DNA of 64,000 nt from Piliocolobus tephrosceles (lineage: Eukaryota; Chordata; Mammalia; Primates; Cercopithecidae): positions 109,521,440 through 109,585,439 of the forward strand of contig NC_045441.1 in the NCBI RefSeq assembly GCF_002776525.5. Direction: 5' to 3'. The notes under the pieces were generated by a model. The model made no database searches. It saw only the letters and a list, made by a program, of their open reading frames with translations, and had not been told where the DNA came from. The translations under genes and the position numbers were made by a program. This document shows, piece by piece, positions 13,771 through 26,545 of the stretch (its first letter is position 1; each line of letters opens with the position of its first letter).

Positions 13771-14498
13771 GATAGTTACTGAGTTTTGCCTTCCAGCTTG
13801 ATGATAGACTTGGTCCCTTTACTAGAATGCAACCCTCATATGAGATTGTAAAATGAATAAGAAAGTGCTTTGTAGACTGTAAAATACTATTTAAATCCGA
13901 GGCATTGTAGTAGGTTTTTTCCTCAGAAGGCTATATTCTATATTCTATAGGCTTGGCTCTCACAGTGAAATGACAGGTTAAACTATATAATATAATCTTT
14001 TTTATCGTTGAATATTCTTTCTAAAACTGCACCAAGCAAGATAATGGGTTATTGGGTTGTTTGAAACCACACTACTGAGTGTCTGTTTGTTGTAAATGTG
14101 GAATAATATCTCTCAACATCACTATTGTATTTGAGATGTTGTTGTAAATGTATCTATAAAGGGCTTTGTATTTTCCAGAAGAGAGAACTTGTAATGAAAC
14201 TCATTTTTCTTGTTACAGTGGAGCAAGACAGTTGCTGATGTGTTACTATTACCCATCATTTAAAAGTAGCAGGCATTCCTGTACTACCTACTGTGCTAAA
14301 AAAAGGAACTGACAGGCCCAGTTAGTTAGCTGTAGCAGTATCTTATGTTGCTGTGGCTGTGGTGTCACCGTTTAATTGCAGTTACCAAATTTCTCAACAA
14401 AGTAAGGCAACATTTATCTGAGAAAGCATTTTTTTCCCTTCTGAATTTTAGCAAACTGAAAGTGTACTGGTTACACTTATACTCAGTGGAGAACCCTA
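13771..14498. other. ST7 intron 1, nothing recognised
   Basis: Unique-looking intronic sequence. Confidence 0.55.
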
Positions 14499-14509
14499 AC
14501 TTTGGTTCT

Positions 14510-14781
14510 GTTTTTTTTTTTTTTTTTTTTGAGACGGAGTCTCACTCTGTCTCCCAACCTGGAGTGCAGTGGTGCGATCTCGGCTCACTGTAACCTCTGC
14601 CTCCCGGGTTCAAGCGATTTTTCTGCCTCAGCCTCCTAAGTAGCTGGGACTACAGGTGTGCGCCACCACACCTGGCTAATTTTTGTATTTTTGGTAGAGA
14701 CGGGGTTTCACCATATTGGCCAGGCTGGTCTCAAACTCCTGACCTCGTGATCTGCCCGCCTCGGCCTCCTAAAGTGCTGGG
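14510..14781 (-). mobile_element. AluS, 5'-truncated
   Basis: Reverse Alu lacking the last ~25 bases of its 5' end. The perfect 11-bp target duplication actttggttct (14499-14509 and 14782-14792) shows the truncation happened at insertion. Confidence 0.94.
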
Positions 14782-14792
14782 ACTTTGGTTCT

Positions 14793-15948
14793 TAAGTTGA
14801 CCTCCACATCTAATAAAAGATTGTGTTTAAATATCAGTCTTTCAGAAATTTTAAGCAAGGTTGTAGAGCGTAAAAGGACCTTAAAGGAATCTCTCAGGTC
14901 AGTGAGGAAGGACTATTTGTTTTATTATTTTAAAAAATTAACACTTAAAAACCACAAACAGTAGAAACACTCTGAGGTATAAAATCGTCTTAAAAAAGGA
15001 AGTAGTTTTGACACGTAAGCAGCTCATATCTGGAGTTATTGTGTGACCTAGATTTAGAGTTTTGTCTTGTTTTGGTCAGTTGTTAATACCATTCTGAAGT
15101 ATTATTTTATTAGTGATAGGTAATAGTAGAATGCTTACAGTTCTTCTGTCTGTTAAGCTTTTCCAGTTTCTGGACGCTGTCTTTGGAATGAGAATGAAAT
15201 TTACTTCCCTACAAATTGGGTCTTTTCATTTATTTGATAGACCCTGTTTATTGAACATTCCTAATAGTGCTAATAAAATAATGCTCTTGTGGTGTTTTGC
15301 AGTTTATTACACCTGCTCCACTCAATTGATTCTCTTTCTGTGACATGTGTTTAGATTTGTAGAGTGCTACATAATAAGAGCTAGTGTGATCTAGTTTGCA
15401 CTTTTCCCTGGGTCTTGGGTTGGGGAGCGTGTGTATTATGTTGTTTGTGTAGAATTCCTATCCTCTATCATTCGTATCTTTTATTTAAAGCGAAATAAAA
15501 CAAATTATACTTTTCTCAGTTCAGGCTCAGAGTTGGCATCGTTTAGAGAGGAATTTTTGTCTTAGCTTATTTATGTTGCAGAAATATAATATTTGGCTGT
15601 TTTCATAAGACTTTTTAAGAAAGTATTTTAAATTGTACCCTTACATTTGAGAGATGAAGCATGAGAGGCTAAACTACAATTCTGAAATATTAGAAATTTG
15701 CTGCCCAATCGTTCTTTCCCCAAACTGGAAACTGTATATGCATTATCATTCACTAAAAGTCTGAAATGGAATCTTAAAAATCTTATAGCAAATCTAATCA
15801 ATTAAAGTTATTATCCTAAGAGAAACTTTTTCTTTCTCTTACATTATTTGAATAAACAAATTCTGTTTTTGGAGGGAAAGCACAGAAGTGATGGCAATAT
15901 AACATCAATTAAGTTAGAGCAAAGATACGCAGACTTAGTTTAGGCTAT
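14793..15948. other. ST7 intron 1, nothing recognised
   Basis: AT-rich intron with no clear repeats. The short frame 15113-15343 has no recognisable domain. Confidence 0.55.
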
Positions 15949-15959
15949 AAAAGTATTCC

Positions 15960-16180
15960 ATGGACACAGGGAGGGGAACATCACACACTGGAGCCTGTCG
16001 GGGGGTTGGGGGCAAGGGGAGGGAGAGCATTAGGACAAATACCTAATGCATGTGAGGCTTAAAACCTAGATGACATATTGATGGGTGCAGCAAACCACCA
16101 GGACACATGTATGCCTGTGTAACAAACCTGCACGTTCTGCACATGTATCCCAGAACTTAAAGTATAATAAAATTTTTTTT
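15960..16180 (+). mobile_element. L1 3'-UTR insertion (severely 5'-truncated)
   Basis: Only the L1 3' tail is present, including the G-rich stretch 'gtcggggggttgggggcaag' and the ending 'aacttaaagtataataaaa'. Target duplication: aaaagtattcc (15949-15959) and aaaagcattcc (16181-16191), one mismatch. Confidence 0.93.
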
Positions 16181-16191
16181 AAAAGCATTCC

Positions 16192-16800
16192 TATAAATGT
16201 TTTGTACACTGTTTTTTTTTATTGCTTATCTATAGAAAATAATGCAACAATTCTGGTAGCTTTTAAAGGACAGTTAAAGGAACTATGATTCTTGAATGAA
16301 TGTTTTCAGTTTTAACCATGAGAATAAATGTGATGAAGAAAAGTAATAAGATATTTGGAAAAGATAAGACAAACAGCATGTTACTGTTGGGGCTAAAGAG
16401 GACCTAAATTCAAAGTTTGCATGAAATATCGTCAGCTGCTAAGATAAAATAACGATTTATCATTGTTCAGTCCAAAGAGAAAACTTAAATGATATTTATA
16501 AGTGTAGTGATGAGCAGGTTGGATCTAGCTTGGGAAATGTAGTTGTGTAGTGTCACAAGCAAGAGATTTTCCCCTGTCATGTCTTGAACGTGGTTCATTG
16601 GTTCATGCCCACCTAGCCATTTGTTCATACCCAGCTCACTTTCTAGAAATAAACATGACCTAGAAATAAAATATAAGGTCCATTTTAACATGTTTTCTTC
16701 TGTTTGTAACACCTGCAAAAACAAAAAATACAAAAATATGTAGACATTAAGACAGTATCTTTTTTAGTGGATTACACTTATTTATTGCAGTCATTTATTT
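16192..16800. other. ST7 intron 1, nothing recognised
   Basis: No supported gene or repeat. Confidence 0.55.
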
Positions 16801-16824
16801 CATATATATATATATATATATATT
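16801..16824. repeat. (AT)n microsatellite
   Basis: About 11 AT units abutting the tail side of the next Alu. Confidence 0.92.
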
Positions 16825-17109
16825 TAAGATAGGAGTCTCACTCTGTCGCCAGGGCTGCAGTGCAGTGGCATGATCTTGGCTCACTGCAATCTTTGCCTCC
16901 CAGGTTGAAGTGATTCTCAGGCCTCAGCCTCCTGAGTAGTTGGGATTACGGGCACCCACCATCACACCCGGCTAATTTTTGTCTTTTTAGTAGAGGCAAG
17001 GTTTCACTATGTTGGCCAGGCTGATCTTGAACTCCTGACCTCAGGTGATCTGTCTGCCTTGTCCTCCCGAAGTGCTGGGATTACAGGCATGAGCCACTGC
17101 GCCCAGCCC
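16825..17109 (-). mobile_element. AluS-like SINE
   Basis: Full-length reverse Alu. Its usual poly-T is replaced by the AT microsatellite, suggesting tail evolution. Confidence 0.92.
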
Positions 17110-17685
17110 ATAATATATGTTGCATTTCATTAAAAACATGGTGTTCGTAAGTGAATGCTATTGATCCTTGGCTTTATGGAAATCTCTTTTTAGTGTTGAC
17201 TACTCACCCGGAAGATTAAAACGTGGCAGCTAGACAGGCAATGTCAGTCCTTTCAAATCAATTTACTTACTGGAGATTTTAAGTAGTTTAAGCAGAGCAT
17301 ACCCTCCTAGGCAGGAAGCCCAGCTGTGTTTGTGAAATGACATTATTTTCACCTTGCATTTAATTGAAAGCAGCTCCCTTCTAGTCCTGGCACATTGCTT
17401 TCACCCTTCTTAGAGGCACTGGAGAACAAGTAACTATTGCTTCTTGCAGCACAATGTTGTATGCCTGTGATTCTCTGTCCTAGTTTACTTACCACAGAAT
17501 GTAGCAAATTATCCAAAATAGGATGTAAAATTTGCAAATCAATAAAAAATTAATGTATCACTTGTTACTTTCAGAAATAAAATGGAGGTTAGGAAATCAA
17601 CCCCTTGATGTATGTTACACAAAATATCAAATGATTCACTTTGCTATTTGTGGGTTTCTATCATTCCTATTCCTGCCCCCCCCCC
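17110..17685. other. ST7 intron 1, nothing recognised, ending at a gap
   Basis: Unique-looking intron that runs into a C homopolymer immediately before the gap. Confidence 0.55.
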
Positions 17686-17785
17686 NNNNNNNNNNNNNNN
17701 NNNNNNNNNNNNNNNNNNNNNNNNNNNNNNNNNNNNNNNNNNNNNNNNNNNNNNNNNNNNNNNNNNNNNNNNNNNNNNNNNNNNN
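17686..17785. other. Assembly gap (100 N)
   Basis: Exactly 100 Ns, a conventional placeholder. It is flanked by poly-C on both sides (from about 17676, and 17816-17833). The sequence between the gap and 17833 looks low quality. Confidence 0.99.
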
Positions 17786-17833
17786 CTCTCCCCCCTTTCC
17801 GTTTCTGTGGGCGCGCCCCCCCCCCCCCCCCCC

Positions 17834-18324
17834 GCTAATTACAAAGTAACTCATATAAACCTGGGTTTCTCAAGCAATGTTCTCCTGGATGTGTAGGACA
17901 AAGGATATATTGGTATGAATAGGTAGTAATTCTGAGCCTGTTCTGGAAGACCCCATTCCTCTGCAGAGTTCACTAGGGCTCACATACCCGCAGTGGTGGC
18001 CATTAATGACCACTTCTGCCTGTGAGTGCTCCAGTTGCACTACTCTCACTTCTGGTTCCTGGTGCTTAAGACCACTGTGCCCTCTCCCTGTCTTACCAGT
18101 TCCTGTTGTTGTGGACATTAAAGAGTGAATTTGGTCAGGCAGCCTGTGCAAGTCAGCGTCCCAGAGGCAGGTCTACAGCTCTATCGGGTCCAGTCCCAGT
18201 GGACCTTTCTGCTAATTGTGTCCAGCCTTTCCATTCTTGAATTACTGACCTGCAATAAGAAATGATGGCGCCCTTACCACATTCTACCAAAAAGGTCAGC
18301 AGTCATTTATCAGTTCTGTGATCT
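17834..18324. other. ST7 intron 1, nothing recognised
   Basis: Short minus frame at 17870-18151, without recognisable domains. Confidence 0.5.
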
Positions 18325-18480
18325 TAAAACTAGTTACTTTGTTTATAACTGAGCACAATAATGGTGAGTACCTCATAGGACTATTGGGAGGATTAAATGA
18401 GATACTATGAAAAAAGCCTTAACCAGTGCCGGCACTTTCTAGTGCTCAATACATTTTAGATATTTAGTTGTAGTTACTGT
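18325..18480 (+). mobile_element. MIR SINE fragment
   Basis: 'ggaggattaaatgagatac' and 'aaccagtgccggcactttc' are in MIR order, plus orientation. Confidence 0.7.
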
Positions 18481-18924
18481 TGTGGCCCCTACTATAATAT
18501 CGACTTTGTTTGGTAATTCTTGGTGTCTAACTCAATCAGCTTTTTCTCTTAAGTCAGTTTCTAGACTGATAGTTCTTTTTAAATGCAACTGTTCTTCGTT
18601 TTCTTAGTGACATGTATGTCCTCTGTATGTTTTCTGTTTCCATTCAGTTTTGGGGTGAAATATGATAGCAGCATGAGGAGCTCCACTCTTGGTGTAAGCG
18701 AATAAGCTTATATTATCTGTTTCTTAACTTTACTCCTTAACTCTTTGTATTCTGTTACCTGCTTTCATAATTTTTCTGGAACTTCTTAACCCTCATTGGT
18801 AATTTCAAAGCCAAATTTCATTCATCATTTCTCAGATTTTGTTCTTACTGTTACGTTGCACTACAGACAAGGACTTAATTTTTTTTTTTTCTAATATTCA
18901 CTTCTTTGTTTTGTTTTACAAATT
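18481..18924. other. ST7 intron 1, nothing recognised
   Basis: No supported element. Confidence 0.5.
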
Positions 18925-18998
18925 CTCCCCTCCCCTCCTCCTTCCTTCCTTCCTACCCTCCCTCCCTCCCTCCTTCTTCCTCCTTCTTCCTTCTTTTT
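18925..18998. repeat. (CCTT/CCCT)n pyrimidine repeat
   Basis: Polypyrimidine run leading into an Alu fragment, probably an expanded Alu tail. Confidence 0.88.
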
Positions 18999-18999
18999 G

Positions 19000-19125
19000 C
19001 TTCTTCTTGAGACAGGGTCTTACTATGTTGCCTGTGCTGGACTCGAACTCCTGGGCTTGAGCAATCCTTCTGCCTCAACCTTCTGAGTAGTTAGACTACA
19101 GGTGTGCACCAGCATGCCTGGCTTA
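19000..19125 (-). mobile_element. Alu monomer fragment
   Basis: A single reverse Alu monomer ('gagacagggtcttactatg' to 'accagcatgcctggct'). Confidence 0.8.
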
Positions 19126-19169
19126 GAAAAGGACTTTATGTTGAACTTCTTTTCTCTTACAATCAAATA

Positions 19170-19545
19170 ATAAATTCATTGAGTCATACTATTAGCAAGT
19201 CACAGTGCTTGGTGCGGGGGTAGAGGAATGGAATGATGACCAAGACATGGTGCCTGTCTTCAGTATCTTGAGATATTGAGCACTCAGGGAAAGAAAAACA
19301 GGCACAAAACTAACTCTAATCCAAAGTAAAATGTGTAGAGCACAAAGGAGAAGTAAATACCAAAACAAGGGGATGAGAGAAAGCTTTCAAATCATAGTGG
19401 TAGTTACTGGAATAATTGTAGGAATTCCCAGGCGGCTTGGAGAATGTGAGAATGGGCATCTGCTTGGTCCCTTCAGAAAACTGCCAGTGTGACAGATGGG
19501 AGGGTGAAAAAGAGAAAAGCTAGAATCTGTTGGAGTTAAATTGGA
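19170..19545 (-). mobile_element. L2 LINE fragment
   Basis: Diverged L2 in reverse. The order runs from 'cacagtgcttggtgcgggg' through 'tgcctgtcttcagtatctt'. Confidence 0.55.
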
Positions 19546-19639
19546 GTTCATTTTGAAGGATTAAAAATAATGGAAATTCTGATATATTTTACCTGTATAG
19601 AAAGGGGCAGGGAATAATATGAGAAAGAGTAATAGTGGG

Positions 19640-20180
19640 GTGACCCATCATCCATATTTAATGTTTGTTAACATTTTGCCACAACTGCTCATACTGCTTT
19701 CTCTCTCTTTTTCAAATAAACTATTTTTTAGAACCTTTTAGATGTGGCAGTTTTTCAGACTTTCCTTTTTTTTGATAACCTTTACAATTTTGAGGAGTAT
19801 CGTATCTCTCTACAATCCTTTTGGATGTGGCAGTTTTTCAGACTTTCCTTGTTTTTCATAGCCTTAACAGTTTTGAGGAGTAGCGGTCAATAATTTTTTA
19901 GACTATTGCTTAATTGAGATTTGTTTGATATTCTTCTAATGATTTTCTGGGATTATGAGTTTTTGGGAGGAAGACCACAGAGGTCAAGTGCCATTTTTGT
20001 CACGACATAGTTCAACTTGACTTGTCACTGTTGATACTGACCTTGATCCCCTGGCAGAGATAGTGTTGATCAGGTTTCTTCACTGTAAAGTTACCCTTTA
20101 CTTCCTCATACTGTGCTCTTGGGAAGGAGTTCACTTTGCACAAGCCACACTTAAGGAATGAAGCTTTATTTCCTCTTATG
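19640..20180 (-). mobile_element. Ancient L1M 3' region, first part
   Basis: Matches the pattern of a mammalian L1M 3' region ('ttgttaacattttgccaca' ... 'caggtttcttcactgtaaag'). The continuation lies at 23550-23790, after later insertions. The same region of another L1M copy is seen at 31230-32238. Confidence 0.65.
19735..19883. repeat. Tandem duplication (two ~67-bp units, 82-bp period) within L1M
   Basis: The unit starting 'ccttttagatgtggcagttt' at 19735 recurs at 19817 as 'ccttttggatgtggcagttt' and continues in parallel to 'gaggagta'. A few differences separate the copies. Confidence 0.92.
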
Positions 20181-20226
20181 GAAATAAATGAGGACCATCT
20201 AAATGAGAACAAGTAAAGGCTATCTA

Positions 20227-20620
<394 letters not shown>

Positions 20621-20822
20621 AAAAAGGAAAGCTATATTGTAGAAGAAAGGGAAAGTTCCAGATAGGCCCTGTTTGGAGACTGCTGACATGGAAAGAGTGG
20701 GACATCCTGTATTATTGATTAGTGGTATATATTTTGCTTTCTCCAGCAAGTCTTAACTTAAAAGTTGGTACAGAAATTAGGGAAGCTGTTAGTTACTGGT
20801 CAAGTCCTGACTGTTGGGCTAA

Positions 20823-21203
20823 TTGTTATATAAGTTTTGTGCATAGTTTAGGCTCCTCTGACAAACCATAGGGTTCGGTGGCTTCAACAACAAACATTCA
20901 TTACTTACAGTTCTGGAGGCTGGGAAGTGCAAGATTAAGGGGCTGGAAGATCCTGTGTCTGGAGGTCTTGCTTCCTGGTTTGCAGATGGCCTTCTTCTCC
21001 TTGTGTCCTCACATGGAAGAGAGCAGAGAGAGGAAGCAAGCTTTCTCGTGTGTCTTCTTATAAGGGAACTAATCTCATTTATAGAGCACTCCATCATCAT
21101 GACCTAATTACCTCCCCAAAACCCCACCTCCAGGTGCCATCACATTGGGGATTAGGCTTCAATGTATGAATTTTGGGGTGACACAAATATTCAGTCCATA
21201 GCA
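20823..21203 (-). mobile_element. MLT1-type MaLR LTR
   Basis: Reverse LTR with 'cttacagttctggaggctgg', 'cattggggattaggcttca' and the terminal 'attcagtccatagca'. It is old and internally diverged. Confidence 0.82.
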
Positions 21204-21380
21204 TTGTGGTTTGGCTTTCTGGACTGGTTGTTGCAGGTTGTGAGTCAGAGTTCTGTTTTTATATATGGTCTGGTCATTACCTATTTGTGTATTCACTCTT
21301 TCACTCACCTCAAAGGTAGTGTTCTATATCAATTATTTTGAATTCTTCTGCATGGGAGATTTGTCTCTTCTTTCCCATCT

Positions 21381-23540
21381 ATTTATTTTTTATTGTTTTG
21401 GAGGGACTGGTTCTTTATTTCAAAAAGACATTTGTCAATATTCAGTATCAAAACAGTTGCACTATTCATTTCTATTTCTCCCAGTTGGACCCAAAGAGAC
21501 CACATCAAAGGAGAGTACATTTTAAGCCAGTAAGCTGCAGGACGTACATCTAACAGACCACCTAGAAACCTTACCAGGAAATGGGGAAACAAGCTTTAAA
21601 AGATCACTAAACTGCCAGCCCACGGACTGCAGAGGCTGTCACAGCCAGATGGGATGGCCAGGGTGCCACAAACCCAAAGAAGCAAAGTTTCAAAATAATA
21701 TAAAATTTAAAGTTTTGTACATAAGCTGTTCAAGATTTCTCCAGCACTGACTGATACAAAGCACAATGAGACAGCACTTTTAGAGACAGCAGCTTCAAAC
21801 CCAGAAAAGGGTAATGAGATGAGCTTCACATGGCTAAATCAGTGGCAAAAAAAAAAAAAAAATCTTTCTTTCAAGGAGGCAGGAAAGCAATTAAGTGGTC
21901 ACCGCAACGTAAGGGTCACGTGATCTATTCTGTAAGCAGTTGGGAGGGGTAGAGATGGGACAAAAATTTGGTCTCAGAGGTCTTACCATCTTAATTTGGT
22001 CACTTCTAATGAAAAAAAGAAAAAAGAAGTAATATTGTCCAAAGGTATCTTAAAGTGAGAACTTGAACAGCACACTTTTTTTTTGTTGTTCTTGTTGTCA
22101 TTTGACTAACTCCTCCTGGAATCACCTTTCTGGTTTAGCTGGTACTTTGTACAGAGCAATGAGGTTTCCCCTAGTGGAGTCTTTCCCTGGGCTCTGTTTG
22201 GCTCTCAGTAAGGCAGGCCTATACCTTTTCCTCTCCTCTATGGAGAGTGCAATATGCAGTAAGCTGAAAAGTCACCTTCCAAAAGTGAGAGAGGGATGAG
22301 GTTGCTGCTTCAGGGCTGTGGAATTATTTGGAATGTTTAAAAATGGTTGCTACAAAACAACAAAAACGGTAATTACAAAATGTGTACATCACCACATGCT
22401 TTTTAAAGACATTATGCATTGTGCTCACATTCCCTCAAATGTTGTTTCCAAAGGTGCTCAGCCTCTAGCCCAGCTGGAATCTCTGGGAATCCGTAGAGAC
22501 AGTTTGGCAAAGACACAGGGGAGGAGCAGGAGGCAAAAGGGGAAAGCAGCCTTGCAGTTAAAGATCAGCCCTCAGTTAAAGGTCAGCTTCAGGCAGGCTG
22601 GCCTCAGGAAGAGTCAGGGTCAGAGGGAGGAGCAGCAGCAGGGTGGGACTGGGGCATTCTACATCTCTTTCAGTCAAGCAGAGTCTGGTCCAGCATCTTT
22701 TGTGTACAGAGGTGCTCTTCTTTGGTGCATTTCAGTTTATCTTCCAAGTCATCAATTGTCTTTTCCAGCTTGGCTACCGATCTCTCAGCAAACCCAGCAC
22801 AGGTCTCTGCCTCCTTGAGTTTATCAGTAAGAATCTTGATCTCTTTCTCATATTTGTCTTCGTTTTGAGAGTACGTTTCTTCAGCAGCACTCAGACACTT
22901 CAGATTCTGGTCCCTCCGTCTGATATGCTCATCCATCTCTTGGCAGCAGGACTCTGCCAGCTCAGCTTGTTCCTCTGTGTGTTTCAAGTCTCTTTCAATG
23001 ATCACCAACTTATGAGCCACCTTTTTATACTTCCTATCTGCCTCTTTTGCAATGTGCTTAGCTTCTTTAAGTTGGATTTCCTGGAGTTCCATCATTTCTT
23101 CATTTTTTAAGGCCGGTTTTCAATAACCTTCATACCTCTCTCACTCTTATCAGCAGCTTTTTCCGCTTCTTCCAGCTTTTGCAGGGCAGTGGCCAGGCAC
23201 TCCTGAGCATGGTCCAGCTTCTCATCAACCAGCTGGATCCTGCAGTTCAAGGAGGCCACCTCAGCCTCAGCCTGTTCCCAGGCTTGCCTTTCTCCCTGAA
23301 CTTCTCACTGGAGGTGCTCAGCTCATGGCCACCTCAACCTCAACCTGTTCCAGCCCGCCTTTCCCCCTCAACTTCTCACTGGAGGCGCTCGGCTCGTTCC
23401 TCTGCATCATCTGCCTGCTGCTGCAGAACCTGGATATTGCCCTTAACTGCCTCAATAGTGGTGATCCCAGCCATGGTGCCCACTCAGCTACTGCTCGCGC
23501 TCTGATTCCTGCCTCCTCTGCTCAGTGTTGCAGCCTCCTC
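21381..23540 (-). pseudogene. Processed pseudogene of TPM3 (cytoplasmic tropomyosin), full length with 3' UTR
   Basis: Intronless reverse copy of a TPM3 mRNA. The initiator is at 23474-23472 in TPM3 leader context (gtgggcaccATGGctggg). The start matches the short cytoplasmic isoform ([10 protein letters not shown], then [18 protein letters not shown]). The middle segment (23095-22670) stays open for 141 codons and shows the tropomyosin heptad coiled coil ([29 protein letters not shown] with substitutions). The end matches the [10 protein letters not shown] variant. A long 3' UTR continues to AATAAA near 21413-21418 (complement) and a punctuated A-tail at 21381-21399. Disabling changes include a CGA-to-TGA stop soon after the start, an internal 73-bp duplication, a frameshift before 23095 and a one-base loss that truncates the C-terminus. 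Many charged heptad residues have changed (E to K, R to C). It landed inside an ancient L1M 3' region. I do not assign a locus symbol. Confidence 0.95.
23254..23397 (-). repeat. 73-bp tandem duplication inside the TPM3 pseudogene
   Basis: Units 23254-23326 and 23327-about 23397 both cover the segment encoding (in the parent) AERLQREVEGERRAREQAEA. They differ at several positions. Both carry TGA where the parent has an arginine codon. Confidence 0.93.
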
Positions 23541-23549
23541 TCCCTCCCT

Positions 23550-23790
23550 CATTTATTTATTCACTTATTCATTCATTTGTTTATATCAGTATGGACTCAT
23601 GGATATTTATTTTATATAGGTTATAATCCAATACTGCTTTATTTCATTGGTCAGATTTTTCCAGTTTTGGCTCATTGAGAGCTCTGCTGGTTGGCTTCTG
23701 TGTTTCTTTGACATGCTCCCATGATAGTGGATTTTTCTTTTGAGGATTTCCTTACTTTCTAGCACTACAAGATGTTCTAGGCTCATCTTG
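23550..23790 (-). mobile_element. Ancient L1M 3' region, continuation
   Basis: 'atatcagtatggactcatgg' and 'tttctttgacatgctcccat' continue the L1M order broken at 20180. The TPM3 retrocopy entered at the ATTT-rich spot preserved on both sides. Confidence 0.65.
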
Positions 23791-23842
23791 TTTATTTCTC
23801 TTCCCACCTCTCTCTCTCTCTCTTTATTGATTGATTGATTAA

Positions 23843-24121
<279 letters not shown>

Positions 24122-24129
24122 GCCTCTCT

Positions 24130-24470
24130 GTTTTTAAAAATAAACTATTACCTAGACAGGTAAAGCTACTCCTACATCCCTTTCCCCTCATTTTTTCTTT
24201 GTTGGTAACCATTGTCCTGAAGTTGGTATTGTTCCCGTGTATTTAATGTATTCATCAACAATATATAGTTATTTTGTGTTTTAAAAATGTACATGGTGGA
24301 CTACTGCCCATACCCTTCTGCAGCTTGTTTCTGTTATCAAACATTATGTTTATAAGATCTTCCCATGTTGTAGATATAGTTAATTTAGATGTTATATAGT
24401 ATTTCATTGCATGAGTATACCATGACATACCAATTTTACAGTAAGTAGATAAATTACCTCTACATGGACC
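24130..24470 (-). mobile_element. Ancient L1-like fragment
   Basis: 'tatttcattgcatgagtat' and 'accattgtcctgaagttgg' resemble old L1/HAL1 in reverse. Confidence 0.5.
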
Positions 24471-25074
24471 TCTTTACACATGTATTTGATTTATCAAGGG
24501 ACAGTGTTATCAATAGTAATGGATCAACTAGGGAAAGTTTGGAAATTTGTGGGGGACATTTTATTTTTTAAATTTTTACATATTTATTTTTTCTTCAGGA
24601 AATGCCAGCAGGAGGGATATTTTCAATTATTGATTAGAAGAGCCTTACTGACATTGGGAGAGGGTGAGGACAAAGGATGTGTGATGATCTGTGATGTGTG
24701 TGTCTGCCTTTCTCCCATATGATTTTTAAATATCCCCCTCAGGTCTTCTTGTACTTAAAAATTCTTTGTATGATGATCTGACTCTAGAACCTCCATTTTG
24801 CATGTACAACCAAAGTATTTTTGGCATGGTTTTAGTATATGCTTTTTTTTTTTTTTTAATTGAAACTACCATGCACATTGAGGGAAGAGTTTACTTGGTT
24901 CAGAACTTTTACCAAGTTCTGAATAAAATAACACACTTGTATCATCCTGCATTTGTAGGTTTTGCATTCATGATGACAGTGTATGTAGGGGTGCAAATGT
25001 CTATTTGCTTCATTAAATCCTCTACCAAAGTCATGAAAAATTTTGCATTTTTAATATAATTATATTCTAAATAG
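24471..25074. other. ST7 intron 1, nothing recognised
   Basis: Frames at 24480-24722 and 24766-25059 have no recognisable domain. Confidence 0.5.
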
Positions 25075-25235
25075 GGCCAGGACTAAGGTGAGGCAAGTGA
25101 GGTTGCTTAGGTGCAAAATTTAAGGAGATACAGATGCAAGTGTCCTGCAAGTGCAGGTTCAGCACTTTCCCTACTTTGCCTCCTTAAATTTTGCACGCTA
25201 AGCACCTTGCTTGCCTTATCTCCGTTCTGCCGTGA
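25075..25235. mobile_element. Short palindromic (MITE-like) element
   Basis: Imperfect inverted repeat with arms of about 50 bases: 'gtgcaaaatttaaggaga' near 25111 pairs with 'ctccttaaattttgcac' near 25179, and the outer arms also pair. This is typical of a non-autonomous DNA transposon. Family not identified. Confidence 0.75.
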
Positions 25236-25282
25236 TTATAAGTAATATTTTATGTATTTTTTTCATATTTTAGTTAGGCTAT

Positions 25283-25962
<680 letters not shown>

Positions 25963-26230
25963 TTTTTTTTTTTTTTTAAAATTTATGTGTGTTAGGTAGA
26001 TTATCTATTATGTTTGTTATAGAATAGAAAAAGGGTGTTTCAAATAATTTCCTTTAAAAGGAAATATTAAATCTGATTGGTCTGAGAACCACTGCTTTAG
26101 GACACAAACTTGGAAGTGCCCTTTGTTGGACCATATGAGCATCTTCAACTTTATTGGGTGTTGCCAGATTCCTTTACAGAATGGTTGTCTCAGTCAGAAA
26201 TTGCTGTAGTGATGCTACATTAAAAGAAAG

Positions 26231-26545
26231 AAGGCCGGGCACGGCGGCTCACACCTGTAATCCCAACACTTTGGGAGGCCGAGGTGAGCAGATCACCTGA
26301 GGTCAGGAGCTCGAGACCAGCGTGGCCAACATGGTGAAACCCCTTCTCTACTAAAACACACAAAAAAATTTAGCTGGGCGTGGTGGTGGGAGCCTGCAAT
26401 CTCAGCTACTTGGGAGGCTGAGGGAGCGAATCGCCTGAACCCAAGAGGCAGAGGTTGCAGTGAGCCGAGATCACACAGCTGCATTCCAGCATGGGTGACA
26501 GAGCAAGACTCTCTCTCCAACAATAACAACAACAACAACAGCAAC
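26231..26545 (+). mobile_element. AluS-like SINE
   Basis: Plus Alu from 'ggccgggcacggcggctcac' to a (CAA)n tail. Confidence 0.93.

Noticed and set aside
22670..23095. 141-codon minus frame as an intact tropomyosin gene
   Set aside because: It is an intronless copy with an A-tail, an upstream stop, a frameshift, an internal duplication and changed heptad residues: a processed pseudogene.
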